A DNA stretch of 64,000 nt from Alphaproteobacteria bacterium. Its GTDB lineage: Bacteria > Pseudomonadota > Alphaproteobacteria > Ferrovibrionales > Ferrovibrionaceae. The notes under the pieces were generated by a model. It worked only from the letters and a program-made list of their open reading frames with translations, searched no databases and had not been told where the DNA came from. The position numbers were made by a program, and so were the translations under genes. This document shows, piece by piece, positions 1 through 7,821 of this stretch (position 1 is the stretch's first letter; each line of letters begins with the position of its first letter). The stretch spans positions 175,265-239,264 of the forward strand of contig JAFKFH010000013.1 in NCBI GenBank assembly GCA_017307375.1, given 5' to 3'.

Positions 1-195
1 CAGCAGCAGGGCGACGCGATGACCGTGGCCATAGCCGGCGGCCCGATAGGCCTCGACCAGGCTGTCGACCGCCTCGCGCACCCGGCCGAAACGCCAGTCC
101 CCGGGCACGCGCCCCGGCCCTTCGGGCACGCGCAGAAACACATTGTCGGGCGCCGCCACGGCACTTGCGGCGAACGCGTCGAAAACGATGTCCAT
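1..195 (-). CDS. AMP-binding acyl-CoA synthetase-like enzyme, N-terminus only (runs off window)
   Basis: The minus-strand frame opens with ATG at 195 behind a clear GGAGG ribosome site (about 200-204) and stays open to the window edge, giving 65 codons. The peptide has the layout of the start of ANL-family adenylate-forming ligases: an APDNVFLRVP-like stretch at residues 15-24 and Y-R-A-A-G-Y-G-x-G-x-R-V-A-L-L-L at residues 50-65. The A-motifs lie outside the window, so the substrate cannot be judged. The family activates a carboxylate with ATP and transfers it to CoA. It is the next gene downstream of the amidotransferase at 211-1023, with a 15-base gap, and so probably shares its transcript. 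Confidence 0.6.
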   Translation of the reverse strand, partial: MDIVFDAFAASAVAAPDNVFLRVPEGPGRVPGDWRFGRVREAVDSLVEAYRAAGYGHGHRVALLL

Positions 196-210
196 GACTC
201 CTCCCGTTTA

Positions 211-1023
211 TTAGTGCCGGAAGGGTTCGACCTTCACCTTTCCGGTTTCGGCGACCAGCAGACTGGATTCGGCAACCGGCGTCCAGTTGCGGATTTCGGC
301 GTCGAGCGGTTCGGAGGAAACGAACAGCGAGCCGGTCTCGCTGACACAGCAGGTCTGGCCGTCGGCGGCGCGCACGCCGGTCGCCATGCCATGATAGAGC
401 GTCGGCGACTGGCGGTCGGTCGAATGGCGCAGGGCGATGATCCGCTCGCCATCCGTCACCGCGGCGGCGATGCGCAACGGGTCGGTCACGCCGGCCTCGG
501 CCATCGCGCCTTCGACCCGTTCGACGGCGAGGCGAAAGGCAGTGACCGGATCGCGCTCGAGGCCGAAGGTGAGCAGCAGGAAGAACAGCGTCTCGCTGTC
601 GGTATTGCCCTGGCGCTGGCGGTAGAGCTCGGGCGAGATCATGAAGTCGAGATCGCGGGCGATCCTGTCGAAGCCGCCGATCTGGCCGTTGTGCATGAAC
701 AGCCAGCGCCCGTGGCGGAACGGATGGCAATTGGCCCGGCTGGTCGAGGTGCCGGTCGAAGCGCGGACATGGGCAAAAAAGAGGTTCGACCGGATCTGTT
801 CGGACAGCGACCTCAGGTTGTCGTCGTTCCACGCCGGCCGGACGTCGCGATAAAGGCCGGGCTCGGTCTTGGCATCGTACCAGCCGAGGCCGAAGCCGTC
901 GCCATTGGTCACCACATGGCTCTTGCGCGCATGCAGCGACTGGCTGATCAGGGAGTTGGCGGGTTTGAACAGGACTTCGTCGAGATAGACCGGCGATCCG
1001 GCATAAGCAAGCCAACGGCACAT
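211..1023 (-). CDS. Class II glutamine amidotransferase (YafJ/EgtC-like)
   Basis: This is an Ntn-type glutaminase-domain protein of about 270 residues. I start it at the ATG at 1023, not at 1035, because the mature protein must begin with the catalytic Cys: the sequence then reads Met-Cys-Arg-Trp, and a GAGGTGG ribosome site lies just upstream. Other visible family features are GWYD (residues 47-50), FAHVRAST with the substrate-binding Arg (about residue 87), NCHPF (98-102) and MHNGQIGGF (110-118), which supplies the Asn-Gly oxyanion hole. Free-standing enzymes of this type hydrolyse gamma-glutamyl amides; EgtC acts in ergothioneine synthesis, but no egt genes are nearby, so the substrate is unknown. 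tpiA lies 100 bases upstream on the same strand. Confidence 0.9.
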   Translation of the reverse strand: MCRWLAYAGSPVYLDEVLFKPANSLISQSLHARKSHVVTNGDGFGLGWYDAKTEPGLYRDVRPAWNDDNLRSLSEQIRSNLFFAHVRASTGTSTSRANCHPFRHGRWLFMHNGQIGGFDRIARDLDFMISPELYRQRQGNTDSETLFFLLLTFGLERDPVTAFRLAVERVEGAMAEAGVTDPLRIAAAVTDGERIIALRHSTDRQSPTLYHGMATGVRAADGQTCCVSETGSLFVSSEPLDAEIRNWTPVAESSLLVAETGKVKVEPFRH

Positions 1024-1123
1024 GTCTTGAGCCACCTCATCCTGGCGCCGGCACCCGGCACGTCATCATGCCGTGTCAGGTTTGCCGGGCCAAGATGGCA
1101 ATAACGAGGCGGCCTTGTAGAAC

Positions 1124-1909
1124 TCAGCGCGAAATCTTGGCCTCGACGATCGGCCAGAAATCCTCGGCCTTGAGGCTGGCGCCGCCGACCAGCGCACCGT
1201 CGACATTGGCCACAGCCATCAGTTCGGCCGCATTCGACGCCTTGACCGAACCGCCATAGAGCAGGCGGAATGCCGCGCCGTCGGCAAAGCGGGCGACCAG
1301 GTCGGCGCGCAGCCGCGCGTGAACCTCGGCGACCTGGTCCGCGGTCGGCGTGCGGCCGGTGCCGATCGCCCAGACCGGTTCGTAGGCAACGACCGTGTTG
1401 GCCGCGGTGGCGCCCGCCGGGACCGAACCTGCGATCTGGCGCGAAACGACGTCGAGGGTCCGACCGCCATCGCGCTGGTCGAGGGTTTCGCCAATGCAGA
1501 CGATCGCGGTGAGGCCGGCGGCATGGGCCGCTCGCGCCTTGGCCTCGACGGCCGCGTCGGTTTCGCCGTGATCGGCACGACGCTCGGAATGGCCGACGAT
1601 GACATAGGCGCAGCCAATGTCGCGCAGCGAATCGGCCGAGATATCGCCGGTATGGGCGCCCTTGGCCTCGGCATGGCAATCCTGCCCGCCGACGCCGACC
1701 GACTGGGCGGCGCCGAACGCGGCCAGCGCCAGCACCGCGGGGTGCAGCAGCGTGGCCGGCGGGCAGACCACGACCTCGGGCAGGCCACGGGTCGACTTGA
1801 TACGATCGGAGAGCAGCCCGAGCTCGGCCAGGCCGGCCTGAAGTGTACCGTTCATTTTCCAGTTGCCGGCGATCAGCGGGCGCGGCGCCGCGGGGGTCAT
1901 GGTTGCCAT
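1124..1909 (-). CDS. tpiA: Triosephosphate isomerase
   Basis: The enzyme interconverts dihydroxyacetone phosphate and glyceraldehyde 3-phosphate in the cytoplasm (glycolysis and gluconeogenesis). It has 261 residues, normal for the family. The catalytic residues are all visible: Lys18 in GNWKMN, His107 in VIVGHSERR and Glu177 in [11 protein letters not shown], followed by the flexible-loop sequence and YGGSVK near the C-terminus. The ATG at 1909 is preferred over the upstream start at 1969 because it follows a GAGGG ribosome site and gives the family's usual N-terminus. It is divergent from the PpiD-like gene at 2047; the 137-base gap must hold both promoters. Confidence 0.97.
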   Translation of the reverse strand: MATMTPAAPRPLIAGNWKMNGTLQAGLAELGLLSDRIKSTRGLPEVVVCPPATLLHPAVLALAAFGAAQSVGVGGQDCHAEAKGAHTGDISADSLRDIGCAYVIVGHSERRADHGETDAAVEAKARAAHAAGLTAIVCIGETLDQRDGGRTLDVVSRQIAGSVPAGATAANTVVAYEPVWAIGTGRTPTADQVAEVHARLRADLVARFADGAAFRLLYGGSVKASNAAELMAVANVDGALVGGASLKAEDFWPIVEAKISR

Positions 1910-1953
1910 GGCCCCGCCCTCTACCAAAACCGCGCGGCAATTGCCACATGCCG

Positions 1954-1982
1954 TTGCGGCGCCGGGCACACCCCTCTATGAT
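1954..1982 (+). promoter_or_regulatory. Sigma-70-like promoter for the PpiD-like/trpE transcript
   Basis: TTGCGG (1954-1959) and TATGAT (1977-1982) are separated by exactly 17 bases and lie 65 bases upstream of the ATG at 2047. This is the best housekeeping-type promoter in the tpiA/ppiD divergent gap. It would drive the foldase gene and, across an 18-base gap, trpE. Confidence 0.5.
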
Positions 1983-2046
1983 GCGCCGCCCCCGGAAGCC
2001 ATGTCCGATGGCATATTTGACTGAAGAATCAAAAGGTTGAAGGCCG

Positions 2047-3954
2047 ATGCTTGAACAAATGCGCTCTGCCGCCGGCACCTGGGTGGCACGCGTCCTGATG
2101 CTTCTGCTGATTCTCAGCTTCGGCGTCTGGGGCATCGGCGACTACATCCGGCCCAAGCCCGACACCGTGGCGGCAAGCGTCGGCAAGGTCGAAATCTCGG
2201 ACATGGCCTTCCGCGACCAGTATCGCTTCCAGCTCAACGCGATGCAGCGCCAGATGGGTGGCGCGCTCAGCCCGGAGCTGGCCAAGCAGTTCGGCGTGCC
2301 CGATCGGGTCCTGAACGAAATGATCGACCAGGCGCTGTTCGACCAGGAGGCCAAGCGCCTCGGCCTCAATGTCTCGGACACGGCCGTCGCCAGCCAGATC
2401 CGCGACATGCCGGCCTTCCGCGGCGCGGGCGGCTTCAACCGGCTGAGCTACGAGGCGGCGCTGCGCAATGCAGGGCTGACCGAGGCGATGTTCGTCAGCC
2501 AGCTGCGCAGCGGCATGCTGCGCAGCCAGATCGTCGACGCGCTGGGCGCAGGCGTGGCCCTGCCGCCCGATATCGCCGTCGAGACCCTGTACAAGCTGCG
2601 CCAGCAGCGCCGCGTCGTCGCCTACCTGACGATCCCGGCCGCCAACCTCGCACGCATCCCGGAGCCTACCGAGGGCGAACTGGCCGACTACTACAAGGCC
2701 AACCAGCTGCGCTACGCCGCCCCCGAATACCGTGCGATCACCTATGCGCTGCTGACGCCTGCCGCGGTCGGCGCGACGCTGAAGATCGACGACCAGCAGA
2801 TCGCCGAGGAATATGCCGCCCGCAAGGCGCAGTTCAGCGTTCCGGAAAAGCGCACCGTCGAACAGGCGGTCTACCCGGACGAGGCCGCAGCCAAGGCGGC
2901 GCGCGACCGCATTGCCAAGGGCGAGGATTTCGCCGCTGTCGCCAAGGACACGCTGAATCGGTCGCCCGACGAGCTGAGCCTGGGCACGGTGAGCCAATCG
3001 GAGCTGCCGGCCGAGATCGGTACCGCCGCATTCGGCCTGGCCAAGGATGCCGTCAGCGACCCGGTACAGACCCCGTTCGGCTGGCATCTGGTGCGCGTCA
3101 CCGCGATCCAGCCCGGCTCGGAAACCCCGCTCGACCAGGTCAAGGACCAGTTGAAGACCGAGCTGGCCCTGCGCCTGGGCGCCGAGCAGATGACCAAGCT
3201 GCTGCCGCAGATCGACGACCGGCTGGCCGGCGGCGCGACGATCGAGGATACCGCCAAGGCCTTCAACTTCACCCTGCACAAGATCGCCGCCACCGATCGC
3301 CGCGGCTTTGGCCCGGACGAGAAGCCGGTTGCCGACCTGCCCCAGCCGCCGCGCGAACTGCTCGACCAGGCCTTCGAACTGCCCGAGCAGAACGACCTGC
3401 AGGTCAGCGAACTGCGCGACGGCAGCCTGCTGATCGCCCGCGTCGAGAAGATCACGCCGGAAGCGCCCCGCCCGCTCGACCAGATCAAGGAGCGCGTCAC
3501 CGCCGACTGGAAACGCGCCGAAGCCGACAAGGCAGGCGACGCCCAGGCCAAGGCGCTGGCCGACAAGATCAAGGGTGGCACCGACCTCGCCGCGATCGCC
3601 GGCGAACTGAAGGCCGAGATCCAGCGTACCCCGGCGATCGACGCCCAGGGCCAGGCCGCGGCCGAAGCCGGGGCGTTTGCCAATCCGTTCGCACCGGCGC
3701 TGCTGGCGCAGGTCTTCCGCGCCAAGAAGGATGAGGTCCTGTCGGGCCGCGGCCTCGGTCCGGACCAGTTCATCGTCGCCCGCGTGACCGAGATCGTCGA
3801 GCCGGCCTACAAGGCCGACGACGCCCAGGTCGCCGCGCTACGCCAGGAGTTGGGCAACGCCCAGTCGAATGATGTGGTGGCCGGTTACCTGGAGGCCCTG
3901 AAGGCCCGCTATCCGGTCAACGTCCATCAGGCCGTCGTCGACCGCTCGCTCTGA
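2047..3954 (+). CDS. ppiD: Membrane-anchored peptidyl-prolyl isomerase (PpiD-like, SurA N-terminal domain)
   Basis: This 635-residue periplasmic foldase is close in length to E. coli PpiD (623). It begins with a short cytoplasmic segment and one membrane anchor (about residues 15-33, LMLLLILSFGVWGIG), followed by a SurA-type N-terminal chaperone domain. A parvulin-type rotamase domain lies around residues 265-355 (LGTVSQSELP ... AFGLAKDAVSDPVQTPFGWHLVRV). The C-terminal third is charged and helical. Such proteins help outer-membrane and secreted proteins fold as they leave SecYEG. The ATG at 2047 follows GAAGG. trpE starts 18 bases after the stop, so the two genes are probably co-transcribed, an arrangement seen in other alphaproteobacteria. 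Confidence 0.9.
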   Translation: MLEQMRSAAGTWVARVLMLLLILSFGVWGIGDYIRPKPDTVAASVGKVEISDMAFRDQYRFQLNAMQRQMGGALSPELAKQFGVPDRVLNEMIDQALFDQEAKRLGLNVSDTAVASQIRDMPAFRGAGGFNRLSYEAALRNAGLTEAMFVSQLRSGMLRSQIVDALGAGVALPPDIAVETLYKLRQQRRVVAYLTIPAANLARIPEPTEGELADYYKANQLRYAAPEYRAITYALLTPAAVGATLKIDDQQIAEEYAARKAQFSVPEKRTVEQAVYPDEAAAKAARDRIAKGEDFAAVAKDTLNRSPDELSLGTVSQSELPAEIGTAAFGLAKDAVSDPVQTPFGWHLVRVTAIQPGSETPLDQVKDQLKTELALRLGAEQMTKLLPQIDDRLAGGATIEDTAKAFNFTLHKIAATDRRGFGPDEKPVADLPQPPRELLDQAFELPEQNDLQVSELRDGSLLIARVEKITPEAPRPLDQIKERVTADWKRAEADKAGDAQAKALADKIKGGTDLAAIAGELKAEIQRTPAIDAQGQAAAEAGAFANPFAPALLAQVFRAKKDEVLSGRGLGPDQFIVARVTEIVEPAYKADDAQVAALRQELGNAQSNDVVAGYLEALKARYPVNVHQAVVDRSL

Positions 3955-3972
3955 CCGCCGGGAAGCAGGCCG

Positions 3973-5481
3973 ATGCAGCCGCCGTTCGACGCCTTCGCCG
4001 CGACCTATGCCGCCGGGCGCGCCCAGGTCGTGGCGACCGAACTGGTCGCCGACCTGGAGACGCCGGTCTCGGCCTTCCTCAAGCTGTCGGGCGGCAAGCC
4101 GTGGTCTTCGCTGCTCGAATCGGTCGAGGGCGGCGCGGTACGCGGGCGCTACTCGATCATCGGGCTCAAACCCGACCTGATCTGGCGTTGCTTCGGCGAT
4201 CGGGTCGAGATCAACCGCGAGGCGCGGCGCGACCTGACGGCCTTCCAGCCGGCCGGCACCGGCGCACTGGCGTCGCTGCGCGCATTGCTTGCGGAATCGC
4301 AGATCGAACTGCCGCCCGAGATGCCGCCGATGGCCGCGGGGCTGATCGGCTATCTCGGCTACGACACCGTGCGGCTGATGGAAAAGCTGCCGGAACCCAA
4401 GCAGGACGCGCTGGGCGTGCCCGACGGCATGTTCATGCGGCCGACGATCATGGCGATCTTCGATGCCGTGCGCGATACGCTGACCCTGGTCACGCCGGTC
4501 TGGCCGGACAGCCGGGTGACGGCCGACGTCGCCTACGAACTGGCGCGCGAGCGCCTCGCCGACGCGCAGATGGACATCGAGGGGCCGGTGCCGCTCCCCT
4601 ACGAAGGTGGCGCGCTCGCCACCGCGACGCCGCCCGTGCCCGTGTCGAACACGACGCCCGAGCGCTATCGCGAGATGGTGGCGGCAGCCAAGGACTACAT
4701 CGCCGCCGGCGACATCTTCCAGGTCGTGCTGTCCCAGCGCCTGGCGGTACCGTTCAAGCTGCCCCCTTTCGCGCTGTACCGGGCGTTGCGCCGGACCAAC
4801 CCGTCGCCGTTCATGGTCCATCTCGATTTCGGCGGTTTCGCGATCGTCGCCTCCAGCCCGGAAATCCTGGTGCGGCTGCGCGACGGCACGGTCACGATCC
4901 GGCCGATCGCCGGGACGCGTCCGCGCGGTGCCGACAGCGCCGAGGATGCGCGGCTGGCGGCCGAGCTCCTGGCCGATCCGAAGGAACTGGCCGAACATCT
5001 GATGCTGCTCGACCTCGGCCGCAACGATGTCGGCCGCGTGGCGCAGATCGGCTCGGTCAAGGTCACCGAGAAAATGATCATCGAGCGCTACAGCCATGTC
5101 ATGCACATCGTCTCGAACGTCGAGGGTGCCGTGCGCCCGGATGTCGATGCGATCGGCGCGCTGAGTGCGGGCTTCCCCGCCGGAACGGTCTCGGGCGCCC
5201 CCAAGATCCGCGCCATGGAGATCATCCACGAACTCGAGGCCGAGAAGCGTGGCGTCTACGGCGGCGGCATGGGCTATTTCTCGGCCAACGGCACGATGGA
5301 TTCCTGCATCGCGCTACGCACCGCGGTGGTCAAGGATGGCGTCATGTACGTCCAGGCCGGGGCCGGGATCGTCGCCGATTCCAATCCGGAATCCGAACAC
5401 CAGGAATGCCTGAACAAGGCCCGCGCCCTGGTTCGCGCCGCCGAGGAAGCCGTCCGCTTCGCCCGCCGCACCAACAGGTGA
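3973..5481 (+). CDS. trpE: Anthranilate synthase component I
   Basis: TrpE makes anthranilate from chorismate and ammonia, the first committed step of tryptophan synthesis, using ammonia delivered by TrpG. The 502-residue protein carries the N-terminal feedback-inhibition motif LLES (in SSLLESVEGG), the chorismate-binding signatures PIAGTRPRG and LDLGRNDVGRV, and FPAGTVSGAPKIRAMEII near the C-terminus. It is a separate TrpE, not the TrpE(G) fusion seen in many Rhizobiales. Its partner trpG lies 2.3 kb downstream, separated by two unrelated genes. I see no leader peptide in front of trpE, so the attenuator found before trpG does not control it. It converges on the deacetylase gene with only 9 bases between the two stops. 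Confidence 0.97.
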   Translation: MQPPFDAFAATYAAGRAQVVATELVADLETPVSAFLKLSGGKPWSSLLESVEGGAVRGRYSIIGLKPDLIWRCFGDRVEINREARRDLTAFQPAGTGALASLRALLAESQIELPPEMPPMAAGLIGYLGYDTVRLMEKLPEPKQDALGVPDGMFMRPTIMAIFDAVRDTLTLVTPVWPDSRVTADVAYELARERLADAQMDIEGPVPLPYEGGALATATPPVPVSNTTPERYREMVAAAKDYIAAGDIFQVVLSQRLAVPFKLPPFALYRALRRTNPSPFMVHLDFGGFAIVASSPEILVRLRDGTVTIRPIAGTRPRGADSAEDARLAAELLADPKELAEHLMLLDLGRNDVGRVAQIGSVKVTEKMIIERYSHVMHIVSNVEGAVRPDVDAIGALSAGFPAGTVSGAPKIRAMEIIHELEAEKRGVYGGGMGYFSANGTMDSCIALRTAVVKDGVMYVQAGAGIVADSNPESEHQECLNKARALVRAAEEAVRFARRTNR

Positions 5482-5490
5482 AATCCGGCC

Positions 5491-6507
5491 CTATCCGTCG
5501 GATGCCAGCCTGACCAGCGTCGAGACCGGTACCAGCGTCAGCCCCTTGCCCGGCATCTCGGCCAGGAACCGCCGAACGGCGGCGATCGTCACGTCGTGCG
5601 GGTGGCCGATCGCGATGGCATGGCCCTGCCGGCGCGCTACCGCTTCGAGGTCACCCAGCCGGCGATCGACGGCCGCGGCGGCCATCTCGTGGTCGAGAAA
5701 GACGTCACGGCCTACGGCCGGCAGGCCGTCGCGCTGCGCCAGCGACAGCCCGACCGAATGCGGGCTGGTCCGGGAATCGAGGAAGAAAACCCCGCGCGCC
5801 TTGAGGGCCTGCAGCACCGGCCCCATGGCCTGGGCATCGGCGGTGAAGCGGCTGCCCATGTGATTGTTGACGCCGACATAGCCCGAGAACCGGTCGAGGT
5901 TCCAGTCGAGCCGCTTCAGCCGCTCGTCCGGCGGCTGGGCCAGCGTCAGGGCATGCGGACCGGGATCGGCGTTGCCTTCCGGCTGCATCGGCAGGTGCAG
6001 CATGATCTCATGGCCGCGGGCGCGGCCGGACGCGGCCTGGTCGCCAACCTTCTCGGCATAGGGCAGGAAGGATAGCGTCAGCGGACCGTTCAGGGCGATG
6101 ACCTCGGCCGACCGCTTGCGGTCGACACCCATGTCGTCGAAGACCAGCGCGACCAGCAACTGTCCCTTGGAGACCGCGGGCTTGCGCACCGCCGGCGGGG
6201 GTGGCGGCACGGCGGCCGCCAGCGTCGGGGACTGGGCCGGCAATTGCGCGGGGGCCGGCGGCGGTTCCGGTGGCGTTGCCACAGCTGCTGGGGGCTGGGT
6301 TGCGGCCGGCGGCGGGGCCGGTGGTCGGGTCGGCAGGGCCGCGACGACGGGCGGGCGCAGTTCCTTGGCCGGCCGTGGCCACAGCGCCAGGCCGGCGCCG
6401 ACGGTCATCAGGATACCGATCAGGGCGCCAAGCAGGATCCATGGCATCCTGGCCGGCGGGATTTTCGGGCGCTTGGCCGCCCCTTTGGCTCGCTTGCGAG
6501 TCGCCAT
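5491..6507 (-). CDS. Divergent polysaccharide deacetylase family protein (YibQ/DUF610)
   Basis: The 338-residue protein has a basic cytoplasmic N-terminus, one membrane anchor (about 22-42), a long Pro/Ala-rich periplasmic linker (about 50-112), and a C-terminal domain of the divergent polysaccharide deacetylase type. Metal-site-like motifs are in place: FDDMG (123-127), MLHLPMQPEG, NNHMGS, FLDSRTSP, FLDH and IGHPH. The family is widespread in Gram-negative envelopes and resembles NodB-fold deacetylases; the substrate is not established. I start at the ATG at 6507, which gives a short basic tail before the anchor; ATG 6555 is possible but would overlap the divergent gene. Only 46 bases separate it from the phytase gene, so the two share a promoter region. 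Confidence 0.85.
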   Translation of the reverse strand: MATRKRAKGAAKRPKIPPARMPWILLGALIGILMTVGAGLALWPRPAKELRPPVVAALPTRPPAPPPAATQPPAAVATPPEPPPAPAQLPAQSPTLAAAVPPPPPAVRKPAVSKGQLLVALVFDDMGVDRKRSAEVIALNGPLTLSFLPYAEKVGDQAASGRARGHEIMLHLPMQPEGNADPGPHALTLAQPPDERLKRLDWNLDRFSGYVGVNNHMGSRFTADAQAMGPVLQALKARGVFFLDSRTSPHSVGLSLAQRDGLPAVGRDVFLDHEMAAAAVDRRLGDLEAVARRQGHAIAIGHPHDVTIAAVRRFLAEMPGKGLTLVPVSTLVRLASDG

Positions 6508-6553
6508 CGCGGTAGAATCGATCGTACTGTCACCCCATGCAAGCAGCCTCGTC

Positions 6554-7531
6554 ATGATCCGCCGCCGCCGTTTTCTTGCCACGGCCATTGCCGGCCTGAC
6601 CGTTCCGGGTGCGGCATCGGCAATCAACTGGCCGCAGCCGCCGCGCGATGCCCGGAACCCGACGCTGGTGATCGACAGCCCCGCGATCAACGCGTTCATC
6701 CCGAATTTTCGGACCTTCCAGGACATCGATGCCGCCGCGAAGGTGCGCGGCCTCGACACCACCGGCCTCGACGCGCTGCCGTCGGTATGGGGCGGCGCGC
6801 AGTTTTCGGTGACGGCCTGGCGCAAGCTGCGCAATTCGTCGACCAAGCTGACCGGGCTTTTTGCGGTGATGGACCTGCGGCAGGAAAGCCACGGCTTCCT
6901 GGACAGCAATGCGGTGACCTGGCTGGCCCAGCACAATTGGGGCAACCTGGGGCTGACGCACGATCAGGTGAAGACTGCCGAGAGCAAGCGCCTGGCCGAA
7001 CTGGCGCGCCAATCGGTCGTCACCCCGCCATCGATCGACGATTATCGCGGCCGCGGGATAAAAAAGGGACCGGAACTGACCGTCCAGAACGTGGCGCCCG
7101 AAGCCGTGGTGGTCAGCCAGACCAACGCCCGCTACATCCGCTTTGCGGTGACCGACCATCTCCGGCCGACCGACGCCGACGTCGACCGCTTCGTCATGCT
7201 CGTGGTCGGACGGATGGGGCAGATGTACGGCCAGCCGCTCTACATCCACTGCCTGGATGGCGGTGGCCGCACGACGACCTTCCTGGCGATGGTCGACATG
7301 CTCGCCAATGCCGACCGGGTCTCGTTCGAGACGATCATCGCCAGGCAGGCGACGGTCCGCCCCTATTACGATCTCGCCGACATGCAGCTGAAGAACGGCC
7401 AGGACGGTCCCTACAGCCCCTATTATCGCGAACGGCTGTCCTTCCTGTCCCATTTCCATAGTTTTGCGGCGGCACGGATCGGCGGCGAACACCGGCGCTG
7501 GAGCCGCTGGGTCGCCGATGGCGGCGCTTGA
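6554..7531 (+). CDS. Tat-exported PTP-like phytase (cysteine-dependent inositol phosphatase)
   Basis: This 325-residue protein starts with a twin-arginine-type signal (RRRRFL at 3-8, then a hydrophobic stretch ending in an AxA-like site near residue 23). The mature part resembles PTP-like phytases such as the Selenomonas ruminantium enzyme: MDLRQESHGFL (106-116), NWGNLG (128-133), the acid/base-loop-like TDHLRP (200-205), and the P-loop HCLDGGGRT (232-240) with Cys233 and Arg239 forming the HCx5R signature. The family removes phosphates from myo-inositol hexakisphosphate through a phosphocysteine intermediate. Export suggests phosphorus scavenging in the periplasm. No clear ribosome site precedes the ATG, and a six-codon frame (6537-6557) ends on it. 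It interrupts the trpE-trpG neighbourhood. Confidence 0.82.
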   Translation: MIRRRRFLATAIAGLTVPGAASAINWPQPPRDARNPTLVIDSPAINAFIPNFRTFQDIDAAAKVRGLDTTGLDALPSVWGGAQFSVTAWRKLRNSSTKLTGLFAVMDLRQESHGFLDSNAVTWLAQHNWGNLGLTHDQVKTAESKRLAELARQSVVTPPSIDDYRGRGIKKGPELTVQNVAPEAVVVSQTNARYIRFAVTDHLRPTDADVDRFVMLVVGRMGQMYGQPLYIHCLDGGGRTTTFLAMVDMLANADRVSFETIIARQATVRPYYDLADMQLKNGQDGPYSPYYRERLSFLSHFHSFAAARIGGEHRRWSRWVADGGA

Positions 7532-7556
7532 CAAAAGCGGCCGGCGACGGGATGGT
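7528..7556 (+). promoter_or_regulatory. Promoter of the trp leader and trpGDC operon
   Basis: A perfect -35 box TTGACA (7528-7533) overlaps the stop codon of the phytase gene. After a 17-base spacer, GATGGT (7551-7556) is the -10 candidate. A start about 7 bases further on falls on the ATG at 7563, so the leader peptide mRNA could begin directly with AUG. A leaderless trpL is known in Sinorhizobium meliloti. Confidence 0.55.
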
Positions 7557-7562
7557 TTGGCC

Positions 7563-7631
7563 ATGTCTGCGATGAACAGCCATATCCTTTCGCGCCGCTG
7601 GTGGCGCTGGCACAGCCAGCGGCCCTCCTAG
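7563..7631 (+). CDS. trpL: trp operon leader peptide (22 residues, three Trp codons)
   Basis: A 22-codon frame contains the cluster Arg-Arg-Trp-Trp-Arg-Trp (codons 11-16) and ends with TAG at 7629-7631. Trp is the rarest residue, and three Trp codons within four positions directly upstream of trpG are the hallmark of a tryptophan-sensing leader peptide. The Trp codons sit inside an arm of the alternative RNA hairpins at 7596-7668. There is no convincing ribosome site, in keeping with a leaderless start at 7563. The second ATG (7572) is an alternative start. The peptide itself is not expected to have an enzymatic role; stalling at the Trp codons is the signal. Confidence 0.75.
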   Translation: MSAMNSHILSRRWWRWHSQRPS

Positions 7632-7668
7632 CACGCATGCATGCAGGGCCACCAGCGAGGGGCCCTGC
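7596..7668 (+). promoter_or_regulatory. trp attenuator: mutually exclusive hairpins after the leader peptide
   Basis: Four pairing options are visible. Hairpin 1:2 is CGCTGGC (7605-7611) with GCCAGCG (7615-7621). Pairing 2:3 is GGCCCT (7621-7626) with AGGGCC (7645-7650). Pairing 3:4 is GCAGGGCC (7643-7650) with GGCCCTGC (7661-7668), an 8-bp stem. A long-range option joins CGCTGGTGGC (7596-7605, covering the Trp codons) to GCCACCAGCG (7648-7657), 10 bp. A ribosome stalled on the Trp codons would mask strand 1 and favour 2:3. No T-run follows the 3:4 stem, so termination may be Rho-assisted, or may occur at the weaker stem CGCCC (7757-7761)/GGGCG (7772-7776), which is followed by CTTT. Confidence 0.6.
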
Positions 7669-7728
7669 CGCGATCCAAGACACCGCCAAGGTTCCCTTCC
7701 CGACCGACGACAGCAGGAGGAGGACCAG

Positions 7729-7821
7729 ATGATTCCCGAAATCGGCACGACGAGACCGCCCTTGACGGTCGGGGCGCTTTCCGGTTTGGTCGCGGCCCAA
7801 AAGGCACCGGGGCGGCCATGA
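7729..7821 (+). CDS. Small ORF (30 residues) coupled to trpG
   Basis: An ATG at 7729 follows a very strong ribosome site (AGGAGGAGG, 7715-7723) and opens a 30-codon frame whose stop TGA (7819-7821) overlaps the ATG of trpG (7818) as ATGA. I do not recognise the peptide; it is rich in Pro, Gly and Ala and has no Trp. Two readings fit: it is a translated coupler that loads ribosomes for trpG, which itself has only a weak site, or the annotated trpG start is wrong and this is unrelated. The exact ATGA overlap, which recurs at trpG/trpD and trpD/trpC, favours real translation. Confidence 0.45.
   Translation: MIPEIGTTRPPLTVGALSGLVAAQKAPGRP

Noticed and set aside
19..1104. 361-codon open frame on the plus strand at the window start
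   Set aside because: Covers the amidotransferase and the start of the AMP-ligase gene in antisense; the minus-strand genes have catalytic motifs and ribosome sites.
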